DNA from: Herminiimonas contaminans | Lineage (GTDB): Bacteria; Pseudomonadota; Gammaproteobacteria; Burkholderiales; Burkholderiaceae_D | Length of the DNA: 64,000 nt | Reading direction: 5' to 3' | Assembly: GCF_015645465.1 (NCBI RefSeq) | Contig: NZ_JADOEL010000012.1 | Span: 62,001 to 126,000, forward strand | Shown: one piece after another, positions 54,119 to 62,099 of the stretch | Layout of the letters: every line of letters starts with the position of its first letter | Position numbering within the stretch: the first letter of the stretch is position 1 | Made by a program: the position numbers and the translations under genes | Notes under the pieces: model-generated | Databases searched by the model: none | What the model was told of the DNA's origin: nothing | What the model saw: the letters and a program-made list of their open reading frames with translations, nothing else

Positions 54119-55327
54119 ATGCCCTCACGTAGCGACTTGCCCGCCATCGCAGTTGGAACCACCGCCACCCTGGCTGCGGTCGGCCTGGCACGCCTCGCCT
54201 ACACGCCATTGTTGCCAGCTGTCATCCATCAGGGCTGGTTCCACAGTTCGCAGGCGGTTTACCTCGGGGCCGCCAACCTGCTCGGCTATTTGCTGGGCGC
54301 CTTGCTGGCGGTTCGTTTATCCGAACGTTTTGACACGCGCAAACTATTGGGCATCTCCTTTGCCAGCATCGTACTGAGCTTCGTACTGTGCGCACTGCCG
54401 GCGGCGTTTAGCTGGTTTTTCGTCTGGCGCTTTATCTCGGGGCTGGCGGGCGGCTTGTTGATGGTGCTTGGTCCTTCAGTCGCGCTGACCGCGATCCCGC
54501 CGGAGCGTCGGGGCCTTGTTGCTTCATTCGTGTTCACCGGCATCGGCATGGGCGCAATATTGTCGGCCAGCCTGATACCCATGTTGCTACGCCTGAACCT
54601 GAGCGCAGCCTGGCTGGTACTCGGGCTCTTATCGCTGGGCGCAGGCTTGCTGGCAGACTGGGGCTTGCGTCGCCTCACACTCAACAAAGCACTGACGTCC
54701 ACTCAGCCGGATGTCGCATTGCCCGTTCCGGCACTCAGTCTTGCTGCATTGCTGGTCGTACTGGCTTACGGCCTGGACGCGATCGGTTTCATCCCGCACA
54801 CCGTATTCTGGGTCGACTTCCTCGATAGGGAAAACGCACTGGGCACCAACGCAGCATCCATGCAGTGGCTGCTATTTGGCATAGGCGCAATCATCGGCCC
54901 CTTGTTGGCCGGCTATCTCGGCAAGCGCTTGGGCTGGCACCGTAGCCTGGCTTTGGGCTTTTTTATCAAGGCCGCCGCAATTGCGATTCCGTTGCTGTCG
55001 ATTACACTCTTCTGGCGCTCGGCTTCATCGCTCATCGTCGGCATCATGGTGACCGGCATGGTGACCCTCACCTCGGGACGCGTGATGGAACTGGTCGGCC
55101 CTGCCGCTTATAAACGGGTATGGGGTATAGGCGCAGTATCATTCTCCAGCGCACAAGCTTTGTCCGGTTACGGCATGTCGGCACTATATGGCGTACTCGG
55201 CACTTACCTGCCGCTGTTTGCGATCGGCAGCCTGGTCATGCTGAGTGCCTGCCTTTTGCTCATGCTCACACCCAGGACGCAAACTACACCCGCCGTTACG
55301 ATCAACCTCTGCAAGAACGGACACTGA
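54119..55327 (+). CDS. YbfB/YjiJ-family MFS transporter
   Basis: This 402-residue protein has 12 hydrophobic segments. LARLAYTPLLPAVIHQGWFHSSQAVYLGAANLLGYLLGALL and FVFTGIGMGAILSASLIPMLL are characteristic of the YbfB/YjiJ group, which is uncharacterised. The downstream GST gene begins one base after its stop, so the two are cotranscribed. A divergent LysR gene probably regulates them. Confidence 0.88.
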   Translation: MPSRSDLPAIAVGTTATLAAVGLARLAYTPLLPAVIHQGWFHSSQAVYLGAANLLGYLLGALLAVRLSERFDTRKLLGISFASIVLSFVLCALPAAFSWFFVWRFISGLAGGLLMVLGPSVALTAIPPERRGLVASFVFTGIGMGAILSASLIPMLLRLNLSAAWLVLGLLSLGAGLLADWGLRRLTLNKALTSTQPDVALPVPALSLAALLVVLAYGLDAIGFIPHTVFWVDFLDRENALGTNAASMQWLLFGIGAIIGPLLAGYLGKRLGWHRSLALGFFIKAAAIAIPLLSITLFWRSASSLIVGIMVTGMVTLTSGRVMELVGPAAYKRVWGIGAVSFSSAQALSGYGMSALYGVLGTYLPLFAIGSLVMLSACLLLMLTPRTQTTPAVTINLCKNGH

Positions 55328-55328
55328 T

Positions 55329-55934
55329 ATGGAACTCCTGCTCAATCGCACCTCGCCTTATGCCCGCATCGCACGCGTAGTTGCGCTGGAAAAAGGCTGC
55401 GCCGACAAGCTGGTATTAGTCTGGAGCGATCCATGGAATGAAGATGCCAAGCTGCTGCAACACAATCCGGTGCGCCGCGTACCGGTACTGGTCACAGATG
55501 ACGGTCACAGCATTACGGAATCGCTGCTGATCGCTTTATATCTGGATCAGGTCGGCACTGGCGACACGCTGCTGCCGCCCGCGCGCTATGCAGAAATCCT
55601 GCAACTGACAGGCTGGGCGCAAGGCTTGATTGATGCGGCGTTCACCACCATGATCACGCGCAAGCACCACGGCAAGGAAATCGATGACAGCGTGCTCGGC
55701 CAGCGTCGCCGGCAAGCGATAGAACGTACCTTGCCCGCGTTGAACACTGCCTATACAGCGTCCTTGCCATCATCTGATTCCGTGACGCTGGCAGATATCG
55801 TCATCGCCGTGGCACTCGACTACATCTCCTTCCGTTTGCCGGAAGTCGAATGGCAAGGCAAGTATCCGGCGCTGTCCGCCCTGCGCACCCGCATGCTGCA
55901 ACGTGACAGTTTCTCAAGCACTGTTTTCAGTTGA
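55329..55934 (+). CDS. glutathione S-transferase family protein
   Basis: This 201-residue protein has an N-terminal thioredoxin-like domain beginning MELLLNRTSPYARIARVVALEKG, with the S-P-Y-A-R active-site region of beta/zeta-like bacterial GSTs. NPVRRVPVLVTDDGHSITESLLIALYLDQ is the cis-Pro/glutathione site. The C-terminal helical domain includes TLADIVIAVALDYISFRLPE. The frame is open upstream inside the MFS gene, but the ATG at 55329 fits the fold. It overlaps the convergent MFS gene by 21 bp at its 3' end. Confidence 0.9.
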   Translation: MELLLNRTSPYARIARVVALEKGCADKLVLVWSDPWNEDAKLLQHNPVRRVPVLVTDDGHSITESLLIALYLDQVGTGDTLLPPARYAEILQLTGWAQGLIDAAFTTMITRKHHGKEIDDSVLGQRRRQAIERTLPALNTAYTASLPSSDSVTLADIVIAVALDYISFRLPEVEWQGKYPALSALRTRMLQRDSFSSTVFS

Positions 55935-57152
55935 TGACGGACGGCTGAACCACCAGAACAGCAAAGCCAGTCCGCTGACGGCAGCGCCCAGCATACACAC
56001 CGCCGACCAGCCGCCGTAAGCAAAAGCCCTGGTCGCGGCGATCGCACCCAGACCACTACCCGCTGCATAAAACAGCATATAGCAACCGACCAAACGGCTC
56101 GATGAGCCTTCCTGTACATTGAAAATCATGCTTTGATTCGTCACATGTATCGCCTGCCCGGCCAGATCCAAAGCAATAATGCCAACAACCAGGAACACCC
56201 AACCATGCTGCATCAGTGCCAGCGGCAACCACGACATAACTAACAGTATCAAGGCAAGCGCACTGGTTCTTTGTCCCCAGCCCTGGTCCGCCCAACGTCC
56301 GGTCCGGCTCGCAGCCAGCGCACCGAGCACACCAATCAGGCCGAGCGCACCTATCGTTGTCTTTGAATAGTTATAGGGTGCGGCACTGAGCGGCAACACT
56401 ATCGCACTCCAGAAAATACTCAACGCAGCAAACATCAGTAGCGCAATCACACCGCGCACTTGCAGCACACGTTCACGCCACATCAACTGTCCCATCGAAG
56501 CCAGCAATTGCGGGTAAGACAAACCGGAAGGATGGCTTGTACGTTGCGGCAACACGCGCAGCAAAACCAAAGCCAGCATCACCATCAACCCTGCCGACAC
56601 CATGTACACCATGCGCCAGCCTGAGAGGTCCGCAATTGCTCCTGCCAGTACGCGCGCCGACAGCAAGCCGACCAATACACCAGCCTGCGTCGTGCCAACC
56701 ACACGACCACGTTCGGTTGGTGCAGCGATCGTCGCCGCATACGCAATCAAGCCTTGCGTCATCGCCGTCCCCAGCATGCCGACGAACAGCATCCCTATCA
56801 ATAAATAAACCGGCGTCGCTGCAGCAGCCACCAGCAACAGTGCCAGCGCCAGTGCGCCCAGCTGCACCAGCAGCAGGCGACGGCGATTCAACATATCTCC
56901 GAGCGGCACCAGCAACAGCAAAGCAACTGCGCTACCCAGCTGTGTCACGGTCACGACTATGCCGATGACACCTGTTGCCAGCTTGAAGTCGGCTGCCAGC
57001 GCATCCAGCAAGGGCTGTGCATAGTAGACATTGGCCACGCTCAAACCACAGGCGATGGCAAACAGCCATACCATCCAGTCCGGGACGCTGGCGTCCGTGT
57101 CGGATTCTGCGCAGGAATTTAGTGAGGTTGTTGAAACTTGCTGGCAAGACAT
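55914..57152 (-). CDS. MFS exporter (YgaY/MdtG-like), HxlR-linked
   Basis: This 412-residue protein has 12 membrane helices. LFAIACGLSVANVYYAQPLLDALA and APTERGRVVGTTQAGVLVGLLSARVLAGAIADLSGWRMVYMVSA are typical of the DHA1 'YgaY-like' sugar/drug efflux group. A TTG four codons upstream extends the frame, but the ATG at 57152 with GGAGTG five bases before it is the better start. It is divergent from an HxlR-type regulator and shares with it a 20-bp inverted-repeat operator. The substrate is unknown. Confidence 0.9.
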   Translation of the reverse strand: MSCQQVSTTSLNSCAESDTDASVPDWMVWLFAIACGLSVANVYYAQPLLDALAADFKLATGVIGIVVTVTQLGSAVALLLLVPLGDMLNRRRLLLVQLGALALALLLVAAAATPVYLLIGMLFVGMLGTAMTQGLIAYAATIAAPTERGRVVGTTQAGVLVGLLSARVLAGAIADLSGWRMVYMVSAGLMVMLALVLLRVLPQRTSHPSGLSYPQLLASMGQLMWRERVLQVRGVIALLMFAALSIFWSAIVLPLSAAPYNYSKTTIGALGLIGVLGALAASRTGRWADQGWGQRTSALALILLVMSWLPLALMQHGWVFLVVGIIALDLAGQAIHVTNQSMIFNVQEGSSSRLVGCYMLFYAAGSGLGAIAATRAFAYGGWSAVCMLGAAVSGLALLFWWFSRPSSTENSA

Positions 57153-57165
57153 AGGACACTCCAAT

Positions 57166-57223
57166 CTGGTTGCAATTTAAAACCAGTTGAAGCATATCGA
57201 ATATGGTTTTAAAATGCAACCAG
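57166..57223. promoter_or_regulatory. paired HxlR operator in the divergent promoter
   Basis: The 20-bp arms at 57166-57185 and 57204-57223 are reverse complements at 19 of 20 positions (CTGGTTGCAATTTAAAACCA and its mirror), with an 18-bp spacer. Each arm is itself an imperfect palindrome (GGTT...AACC). One arm lies at 14-33 bp from the MFS start and the other 27-46 bp before the HxlR start, so a dimer on each would cover both promoters. Confidence 0.65.
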
Positions 57224-57249
57224 ATATTTTCATTGCAGAGGAAGCATCC

Positions 57250-57699
57250 ATGTCCAGAAAAGCAAGCCAGCAAGCAGAGCCCTGCCCGGTCGCCCGCGCG
57301 CTCGATGTCATCGGCGACAGATGGTCGCTGCTGATCGTACGCAATGCCTTCGACGGCATGGGACGCTTCGGTGACTTTCAAAAGGACCTGGGTATCGCCA
57401 AGAACATCCTGTCCGATCGCCTGCACAAGCTGATAGAGCAAGGCATATTGGAAGCGATACCCGCAACCGACGGCAGCGCTTATCAGGACTATGTACTGAC
57501 CGTGAAAGGCGAAGCACTCTTCACGCTCATCGTCAGCTTGCGGCAATGGGGTGAAGAATATTTGTTTGATAAAGATGAACCACGTTCGTTGCTGCTGGAA
57601 AAACAAAGCGGCAAGGTCATACCCAAAATGGAAGCACGCTCAGCCAACGGTCGCAAATTAAATGCCAGCAACACCCGGGTACAGAAACTCAACGGCTGA
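57250..57699 (+). CDS. HxlR-family transcriptional regulator
   Basis: This 149-residue winged-helix protein has the HxlR hallmark CPVARALDVIGDRWSLLIVRNAFDGMGRFGDFQKDLGIAKNILSDRLHKLIEQGILE. The Cys at the start of the motif (EPCPVARAL) is the redox- or aldehyde-reactive Cys in several HxlR proteins (HypR, YodB). AGAGGAAG precedes the ATG at 57250. The frame is open upstream to 57187 but that stretch carries the operator. It is divergent from the MFS exporter, which it likely represses. Confidence 0.9.
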   Translation: MSRKASQQAEPCPVARALDVIGDRWSLLIVRNAFDGMGRFGDFQKDLGIAKNILSDRLHKLIEQGILEAIPATDGSAYQDYVLTVKGEALFTLIVSLRQWGEEYLFDKDEPRSLLLEKQSGKVIPKMEARSANGRKLNASNTRVQKLNG

Positions 57700-57726
57700 C
57701 AATACACTTGGCAGTATGCAAACTGC

Positions 57727-57743
57727 CTTAAGTTGTCCTTAAG
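57727..57743 (+). promoter_or_regulatory. PmrA-box-like direct repeat upstream of the PAP2 gene
   Basis: CTTAAG-N5-CTTAAG is a perfect direct repeat with the 11-bp period of the PmrA/BasR box (YTTAA-N6-YTTAA class). It ends 49 bp before the PAP2 start codon. Confidence 0.75.
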
Positions 57744-57792
57744 TATTGCCGCCTAATCTGCCTCCCGTACCAGTTAACAACGGGAAGCAGGC

Positions 57793-58500
57793 ATGAACCA
57801 GACCGATAAAGCCCCACCTTACACATCCCTAGTCGCGGCCACGCGGACGCAAAAACTCTCCATCAAGAGCATGATGCCCATGCTCGGCGTATTCCTGCCG
57901 GCATTGTTGTTCTGCGCACTCGCAATCGACATCAAGAACGACGTCGGCTATGCCTTCGATTCATCCTTCCTGCTCGCGCTGCATGCATACGCGACGCCTT
58001 TGCTGGATAAGCTGGCGCTGAAAATATCGGCCGCCGTTACCGTGTTCAGCTTGTTGGTACTGGCGGTGCTGGTACTCAAGCGAGAATGGCATGCGCTGCT
58101 GTTCTGGCTGACCGCAGTCGGTGGCTCCGCCATCCTGAACGTGACCGTCAAGCACATAGTCGAACGGCACCGCCCTGCCTTGTGGGCGCTGGCCGCACCG
58201 GAAAACACCTTCAGCTTCCCGAGTGGTCATGCGATGCAAGCGATGACGCTCGCGCTGGCACTGGTTTTCCTGCTACGTGCTTCACGCCATCTGCGCGTCA
58301 TAGTGATAGCAGCAGGCGCATTCGTGCTGCTGGTTGGCTTCTGCCGCATGTACCTCGGCTTGCACTATCCATCCGATATCGCCGCCAGCCTGCTGCTTTC
58401 GTTGGCATGGGTCACCAGCGTCACCATGCTGTTTGACCAGCGGCGTTTGCTCCTGTTTACAAGCAATAAATTTCCTGCGGGCAAGCAATCGCATGCTTAA
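57793..58500 (+). CDS. PAP2-family membrane phosphatase
   Basis: This 235-residue protein has about six membrane segments and all three PAP2 phosphatase motifs: KHIVERHRP (K-x6-RP), FPSGHAMQ (PSGH, catalytic His) and GFCRMYLGLHYPSD (in place of SR-x5-H, with Cys for the Ser). It is of the size of lipid A or undecaprenyl-pyrophosphate phosphatases (LpxE/LpxT/BacA-like PAP2). GGGAAGCAG precedes the ATG. It is the first gene of a PmrAB-like locus, which suggests lipid A or lipid carrier processing. Confidence 0.88.
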   Translation: MNQTDKAPPYTSLVAATRTQKLSIKSMMPMLGVFLPALLFCALAIDIKNDVGYAFDSSFLLALHAYATPLLDKLALKISAAVTVFSLLVLAVLVLKREWHALLFWLTAVGGSAILNVTVKHIVERHRPALWALAAPENTFSFPSGHAMQAMTLALALVFLLRASRHLRVIVIAAGAFVLLVGFCRMYLGLHYPSDIAASLLLSLAWVTSVTMLFDQRRLLLFTSNKFPAGKQSHA

Positions 58501-58512
58501 CCCGCTCTTAAC
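58496..58512 (+). promoter_or_regulatory. PmrA-box-like direct repeat upstream of the regulator gene
   Basis: CTTAAC-N5-CTTAAC is a second perfect repeat with the 11-bp period. It begins inside the last codons of the PAP2 gene and ends 69 bp before the regulator start at 58582, consistent with autoregulation. Confidence 0.7.
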
Positions 58513-58552
58513 GTCGGCAGCGCTAGCCTGCTCGCACAGGCTAGCCCCGACG
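58512..58552 (+). repeat. nested hairpin between the PAP2 and regulator genes
   Basis: An outer stem CGTCGG/CCGACG encloses an inner 9-bp stem GCTAGCCTG/CAGGCTAGC with a 6-base loop. It could partly terminate PAP2 transcripts or protect the downstream mRNA. It directly follows the PmrA-like box. Confidence 0.45.
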
Positions 58553-58581
58553 GGGGCGGTTTTGCCATGAATGGAGCAAGC

Positions 58582-59244
58582 ATGCGGGTATTACTGGTAG
58601 AAGACGATACGATGATAGGCGAGAGCCTGGAAGAAGGATTGCGCAAGGAAAACTACGCAGTCGACTGGGTGCAGGATGGTCATGCGGCTGAGCTGGCGCT
58701 ATGCAATCACACTTACGACCTCATCCTGCTCGATATCGGTTTACCGCGCAAAGATGGCATCTGCGTACTGGATGACTATCGCCGCAAGCAAGGCGATGCC
58801 GCCGTACTCATCCTGTCGGCTCGCGACGCTACCAGCGCCCGCATACAAGGTCTCGATGCAGGTGCCGATGATTACCTGATCAAACCATTTGACCTCGATG
58901 AATTGTTCGCCCGCATGCGCGCGCTGATCCGACGCCGTGCCGGACGCAGCAATCCGGAACTCACTTATGCAGACTTAAGTATCAACCCGGCGACCCGCAC
59001 CATTACCTACAAAGGTGTACCACTGCATTTATCCGCACGCGAATTCGCACTGCTGCTGGCGCTGGTCGACCAGCCCGATCGCGTCATGTCACGCGCACAG
59101 CTGGAAGAACGTTTGTATGGCTGGAATGAAGAAATAGGCAGCAATGCAATTGAAGTATACGTACACGGCTTGCGCAAAAAGCTCGGAACGGATTTCATCA
59201 AGAACGTGCGTGGCATAGGCTACAAGCTGGGATTGGCAGCATGA
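58582..59244 (+). CDS. pmrA: OmpR-family response regulator, PmrA/QseB-like
   Basis: This 220-residue regulator has a receiver with the acidic pair E7/D8 (LLVEDD), phosphoacceptor D51 in LILLDIGLPRKDG, the Thr/Ser site ILSARD and the Lys in IKPFDLDEL. The winged helix reads REFALLLALVDQPDRVMSRAQLEERLYGWNEEIGSNAIEVYVHGLRKKLG, the PmrA/QseB/BasR subgroup. The ATG at 58582 is preferred over 58567 because GGAGC precedes it. Overlap of 4 bp with the sensor gene shows an operon. Assignment as PmrA is supported by the two PmrA-like boxes and the ArnT-like gene, but QseB is an alternative name. Confidence 0.85.
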   Translation: MRVLLVEDDTMIGESLEEGLRKENYAVDWVQDGHAAELALCNHTYDLILLDIGLPRKDGICVLDDYRRKQGDAAVLILSARDATSARIQGLDAGADDYLIKPFDLDELFARMRALIRRRAGRSNPELTYADLSINPATRTITYKGVPLHLSAREFALLLALVDQPDRVMSRAQLEERLYGWNEEIGSNAIEVYVHGLRKKLGTDFIKNVRGIGYKLGLAA

Positions 59245-60626
59245 TCAGCATACGACGCAAATTGCTCATGTATTTGTTTGGCGGCATGATCTCTGCCACC
59301 TTACTGGCTGGCTTTGCCACTTATGTGCAAGTACGGCATGAGATGAATGAAATGTTCGACTACCAGTTGCAGCAGATCGCGACGGCCTTCCCTACAGAAT
59401 TATCGACCGGTCATACGCTACAGGTCGGCGATGACTCGGAAGACGAAGTCATGCTGCAGATCTGGGACAAAGATAATCAACTGCTGTTTACCTCGGCGCC
59501 GACCATCAGTCTGCGCCGTGTCAGCACCACAGGCTTCAGCAAGACCAAACTAAACCAGCAAAACTGGCGCGTCTATAGCCAGCTGGATCAGGGGCGCTTC
59601 ATCCAGGTACCGCAGCCGACTGCCATCCGTAACCGCATGGCGGCATCCATGGCTTTGCGTTCGCTGATCCCATTTGTGGTGCTGATTCCATTGCTCGGCC
59701 TGCTGATCTGGATCGTGGTCGGGCGCGCACTGCAGCCGATAGGACGTCTCGCCGCCTCCATCAACCAGCGTACGCCGGAAGCACTGGAAACCATCAGCGA
59801 CGAAGCCTATCCACCGGAATTGCAGCCCATGCTGCTGGCGTTGAACGGTTTGCTGACACGTCTCGAACAAGCCCGCACCACGCAGCGTGCCTTCGTCTCC
59901 GATGCCGCGCATGAATTGCGTACGCCATTGGCGGCGCTCAAGCTGCAGCTGCAACTCGTGGAGCGCGACAACGAAGATCCCAAGCTACAGACTGGCCTGG
60001 CCAGATTGCACGAACGCCTGAATCGCGCCACCCATCTGGTGCAACAACTGTTGATGCTGGCCCGACATGAAGGACGCGTGCCGGATCGACATTATCGACG
60101 AGTCGACCTGCAACAACTGGTGTCCGGTGTCGTATCCGACCTCGCACCACAGGCAGAAAACAAACACGTCGATCTGGGCGTAGTCGTACCCGCTGACGGC
60201 AGCAACAGCGGTAACCATATCTACGCGTACGGCGATGAAGAAAACCTGCGCGTGCTGCTCGGCAACCTGGTCGATAACGCAGTGCGCTATACACCAGCGC
60301 ATGGTCGGGTCGATGTCAGTGTATCGAGTGTTGATGGTCACGCCTTGTTGCAGGTTGCCGATAACGGCCCCGGCATACCTGTCTCCGACCGCGAACGCGT
60401 CTTCGATCGCTTTTACCGTCGCGAAGGCAGCGGCGAGTCCGGCAGCGGTCTCGGTCTCTTCATCGCCAAAACCATCGCTGCCCAGCACGACGCCAGCATT
60501 GCACTGGACAGTGGCACCGATGGCAAAGGCTTGCACGCCACCATACGCATCAAACAAGTCAGCGTCGAAGCCACACCACGCATGGATCAACGCCCGGCCG
60601 GCCTTCCCTCTCAGAGAGCAGCATGA
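59241..60626 (+). CDS. pmrB: sensor histidine kinase, PmrB/QseC-like
   Basis: This 461-residue kinase has two membrane helices (about 10-30 and 135-160) enclosing a periplasmic domain of about 110 residues, a HAMP region and the H-box DAAHELRTPLAALKLQLQL with H224. The ATPase domain has N-box LLGNLVDNAVRYTPAHG, G1 VADNGPGIP and G2 GSGLGLFIAK. The QseC/PmrB class fits its neighbour. It overlaps both the regulator and the glycosyltransferase gene by 4 bp (ATGA). Sensed signals in this class include metals and cationic peptides, not determinable here. Confidence 0.88.
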   Translation: MISIRRKLLMYLFGGMISATLLAGFATYVQVRHEMNEMFDYQLQQIATAFPTELSTGHTLQVGDDSEDEVMLQIWDKDNQLLFTSAPTISLRRVSTTGFSKTKLNQQNWRVYSQLDQGRFIQVPQPTAIRNRMAASMALRSLIPFVVLIPLLGLLIWIVVGRALQPIGRLAASINQRTPEALETISDEAYPPELQPMLLALNGLLTRLEQARTTQRAFVSDAAHELRTPLAALKLQLQLVERDNEDPKLQTGLARLHERLNRATHLVQQLLMLARHEGRVPDRHYRRVDLQQLVSGVVSDLAPQAENKHVDLGVVVPADGSNSGNHIYAYGDEENLRVLLGNLVDNAVRYTPAHGRVDVSVSSVDGHALLQVADNGPGIPVSDRERVFDRFYRREGSGESGSGLGLFIAKTIAAQHDASIALDSGTDGKGLHATIRIKQVSVEATPRMDQRPAGLPSQRAA

Positions 60627-62080
60627 ATCCCCAAACATTTTCTGAATCCATTTCATTTGCAGAAACTCCGTCACCTACCAAGCATAGAAAAGTACCTTCC
60701 TATCTCTGGTACTTGCTGGCCGCTACCTTATTATTGTTGGCTTATCGCATAGGCCTGATGGCATTGCTGCCCTTGGCGGATACCACCGAAGCAAGATATG
60801 GCGAAATCGCGCGACAAGCAGTGAGCAACGGTTACTGGCTGATGCCGCACATCGACCCGCAAACACCGTTCTTCGCCAAGCCACCACTCTCCACCTGGGC
60901 TAGTGCTGTTTCGATGGGAATATTCGGCATCAATGAATTTGCTGCACGCCTGCCCGCATTACTCGCATCCTTGCTGGCTATCGTGGTCGCGATGGGTTTT
61001 GCGAAGGAAATGAAGCTGCGCCGTAGCTGGCTGGTCGCGCCGGTGCTGGCTGCGTCGCCGCTGTTCTTCCTGTGCGCTGGTGCTGTCATGACCGATGCCT
61101 TGCAGATGGTGATCATCGTTGCTGCGCTCTACTTTGCATGGCGTACCTTAAATAGTAGTGGCGATGATGCCTTCAAATGGCGGCTTGCATTCTGGAGCAT
61201 GATAGGACTCGGTGCCTTGTGCAAAGGCCTGGCGACCTGGGCGCTGATCGGTTTGCCATTGATCGCATACGCATTGGTGGAACGCCGTCCATGGCAGTTG
61301 TTCCGCCAGGTATTCAGCTGGGGTGGACTGGCACTGGCGCTGGGTATCTTCATGCCTTGGTATATCGCGGCTGAGTACACCAATCCGGGCTTTCTCAACT
61401 ACTTCATCATCGGCGAACACTTCTCACGCTTCCTGGTACCCGGCTGGAAAGGCGATCACTACGGCATCGCGCAACAGCAACCTATGGGTGCGATCTGGGT
61501 GTTCTGGAGCATAGGCATATTGCCGTGGCTAGGCATCTTTGTTAGTGAGTTGCTGCGTTTCTTTGGCAAGCGCCCTAAGCAATTGCTGGCGATAGAACGC
61601 TTTCTCTGGTGTGCGACGCTGGCACCATTGCTATTCTTCAGCTTCAGCCGCAACATCATCTGGACCTATGGCCTGACCGCTGCCCTGCCTTTCAGCGTAC
61701 TGGTGGCGAGATGGCTGGAAAACGCGTCGGCTAGCATGCAGACGCGCACTGGCATCTCACTCGCAATGCTGGCCATATTGGCTATCATGTGCGGTCCATA
61801 TATCGTCAGCAAAGCCAGCGCCAATTCCGACCGCGATTTGATACAGGCCTTCCATCGTGCGGCTACACCAGGCATGCAACTCGCGTATAAGGTACGCCCC
61901 GAGTATTCGTCCGATTACTATGCACGCAATACCTTGCACTATGAACCGGACGCATCCCTGAGCAAGAATACCCATAATGAATTGGTCGTGGTCGATCGCA
62001 ATGAATTAGAACGACAAGCGATCACTGCTGACCATATCCTGTTTGTCGGAAAAACGCGCGCGCTGGTTCGGCCGGAGTAA
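60623..62080 (+). CDS. ArnT-like glycosyltransferase family 39 protein
   Basis: This 485-residue GT-C-type enzyme has about 12 membrane segments. The first periplasmic loop carries TEARYGEIARQAVSNGYWLMPHIDPQTPFFAKPPLSTW, corresponding to the catalytic acidic region of ArnT, and FGINEFAARLPALL follows. ArnT adds aminoarabinose to lipid A and causes polymyxin resistance. Members of this family may transfer other sugars from lipid carriers. It is about 60 residues shorter than E. coli ArnT, the missing part being in the C-terminal periplasmic domain. Coupling to the PmrB-like gene supports envelope modification. Confidence 0.85.
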   Translation: MNPQTFSESISFAETPSPTKHRKVPSYLWYLLAATLLLLAYRIGLMALLPLADTTEARYGEIARQAVSNGYWLMPHIDPQTPFFAKPPLSTWASAVSMGIFGINEFAARLPALLASLLAIVVAMGFAKEMKLRRSWLVAPVLAASPLFFLCAGAVMTDALQMVIIVAALYFAWRTLNSSGDDAFKWRLAFWSMIGLGALCKGLATWALIGLPLIAYALVERRPWQLFRQVFSWGGLALALGIFMPWYIAAEYTNPGFLNYFIIGEHFSRFLVPGWKGDHYGIAQQQPMGAIWVFWSIGILPWLGIFVSELLRFFGKRPKQLLAIERFLWCATLAPLLFFSFSRNIIWTYGLTAALPFSVLVARWLENASASMQTRTGISLAMLAILAIMCGPYIVSKASANSDRDLIQAFHRAATPGMQLAYKVRPEYSSDYYARNTLHYEPDASLSKNTHNELVVVDRNELERQAITADHILFVGKTRALVRPE

Positions 62081-62099
62081 AGAGGTTTGGTAAGAGCGA

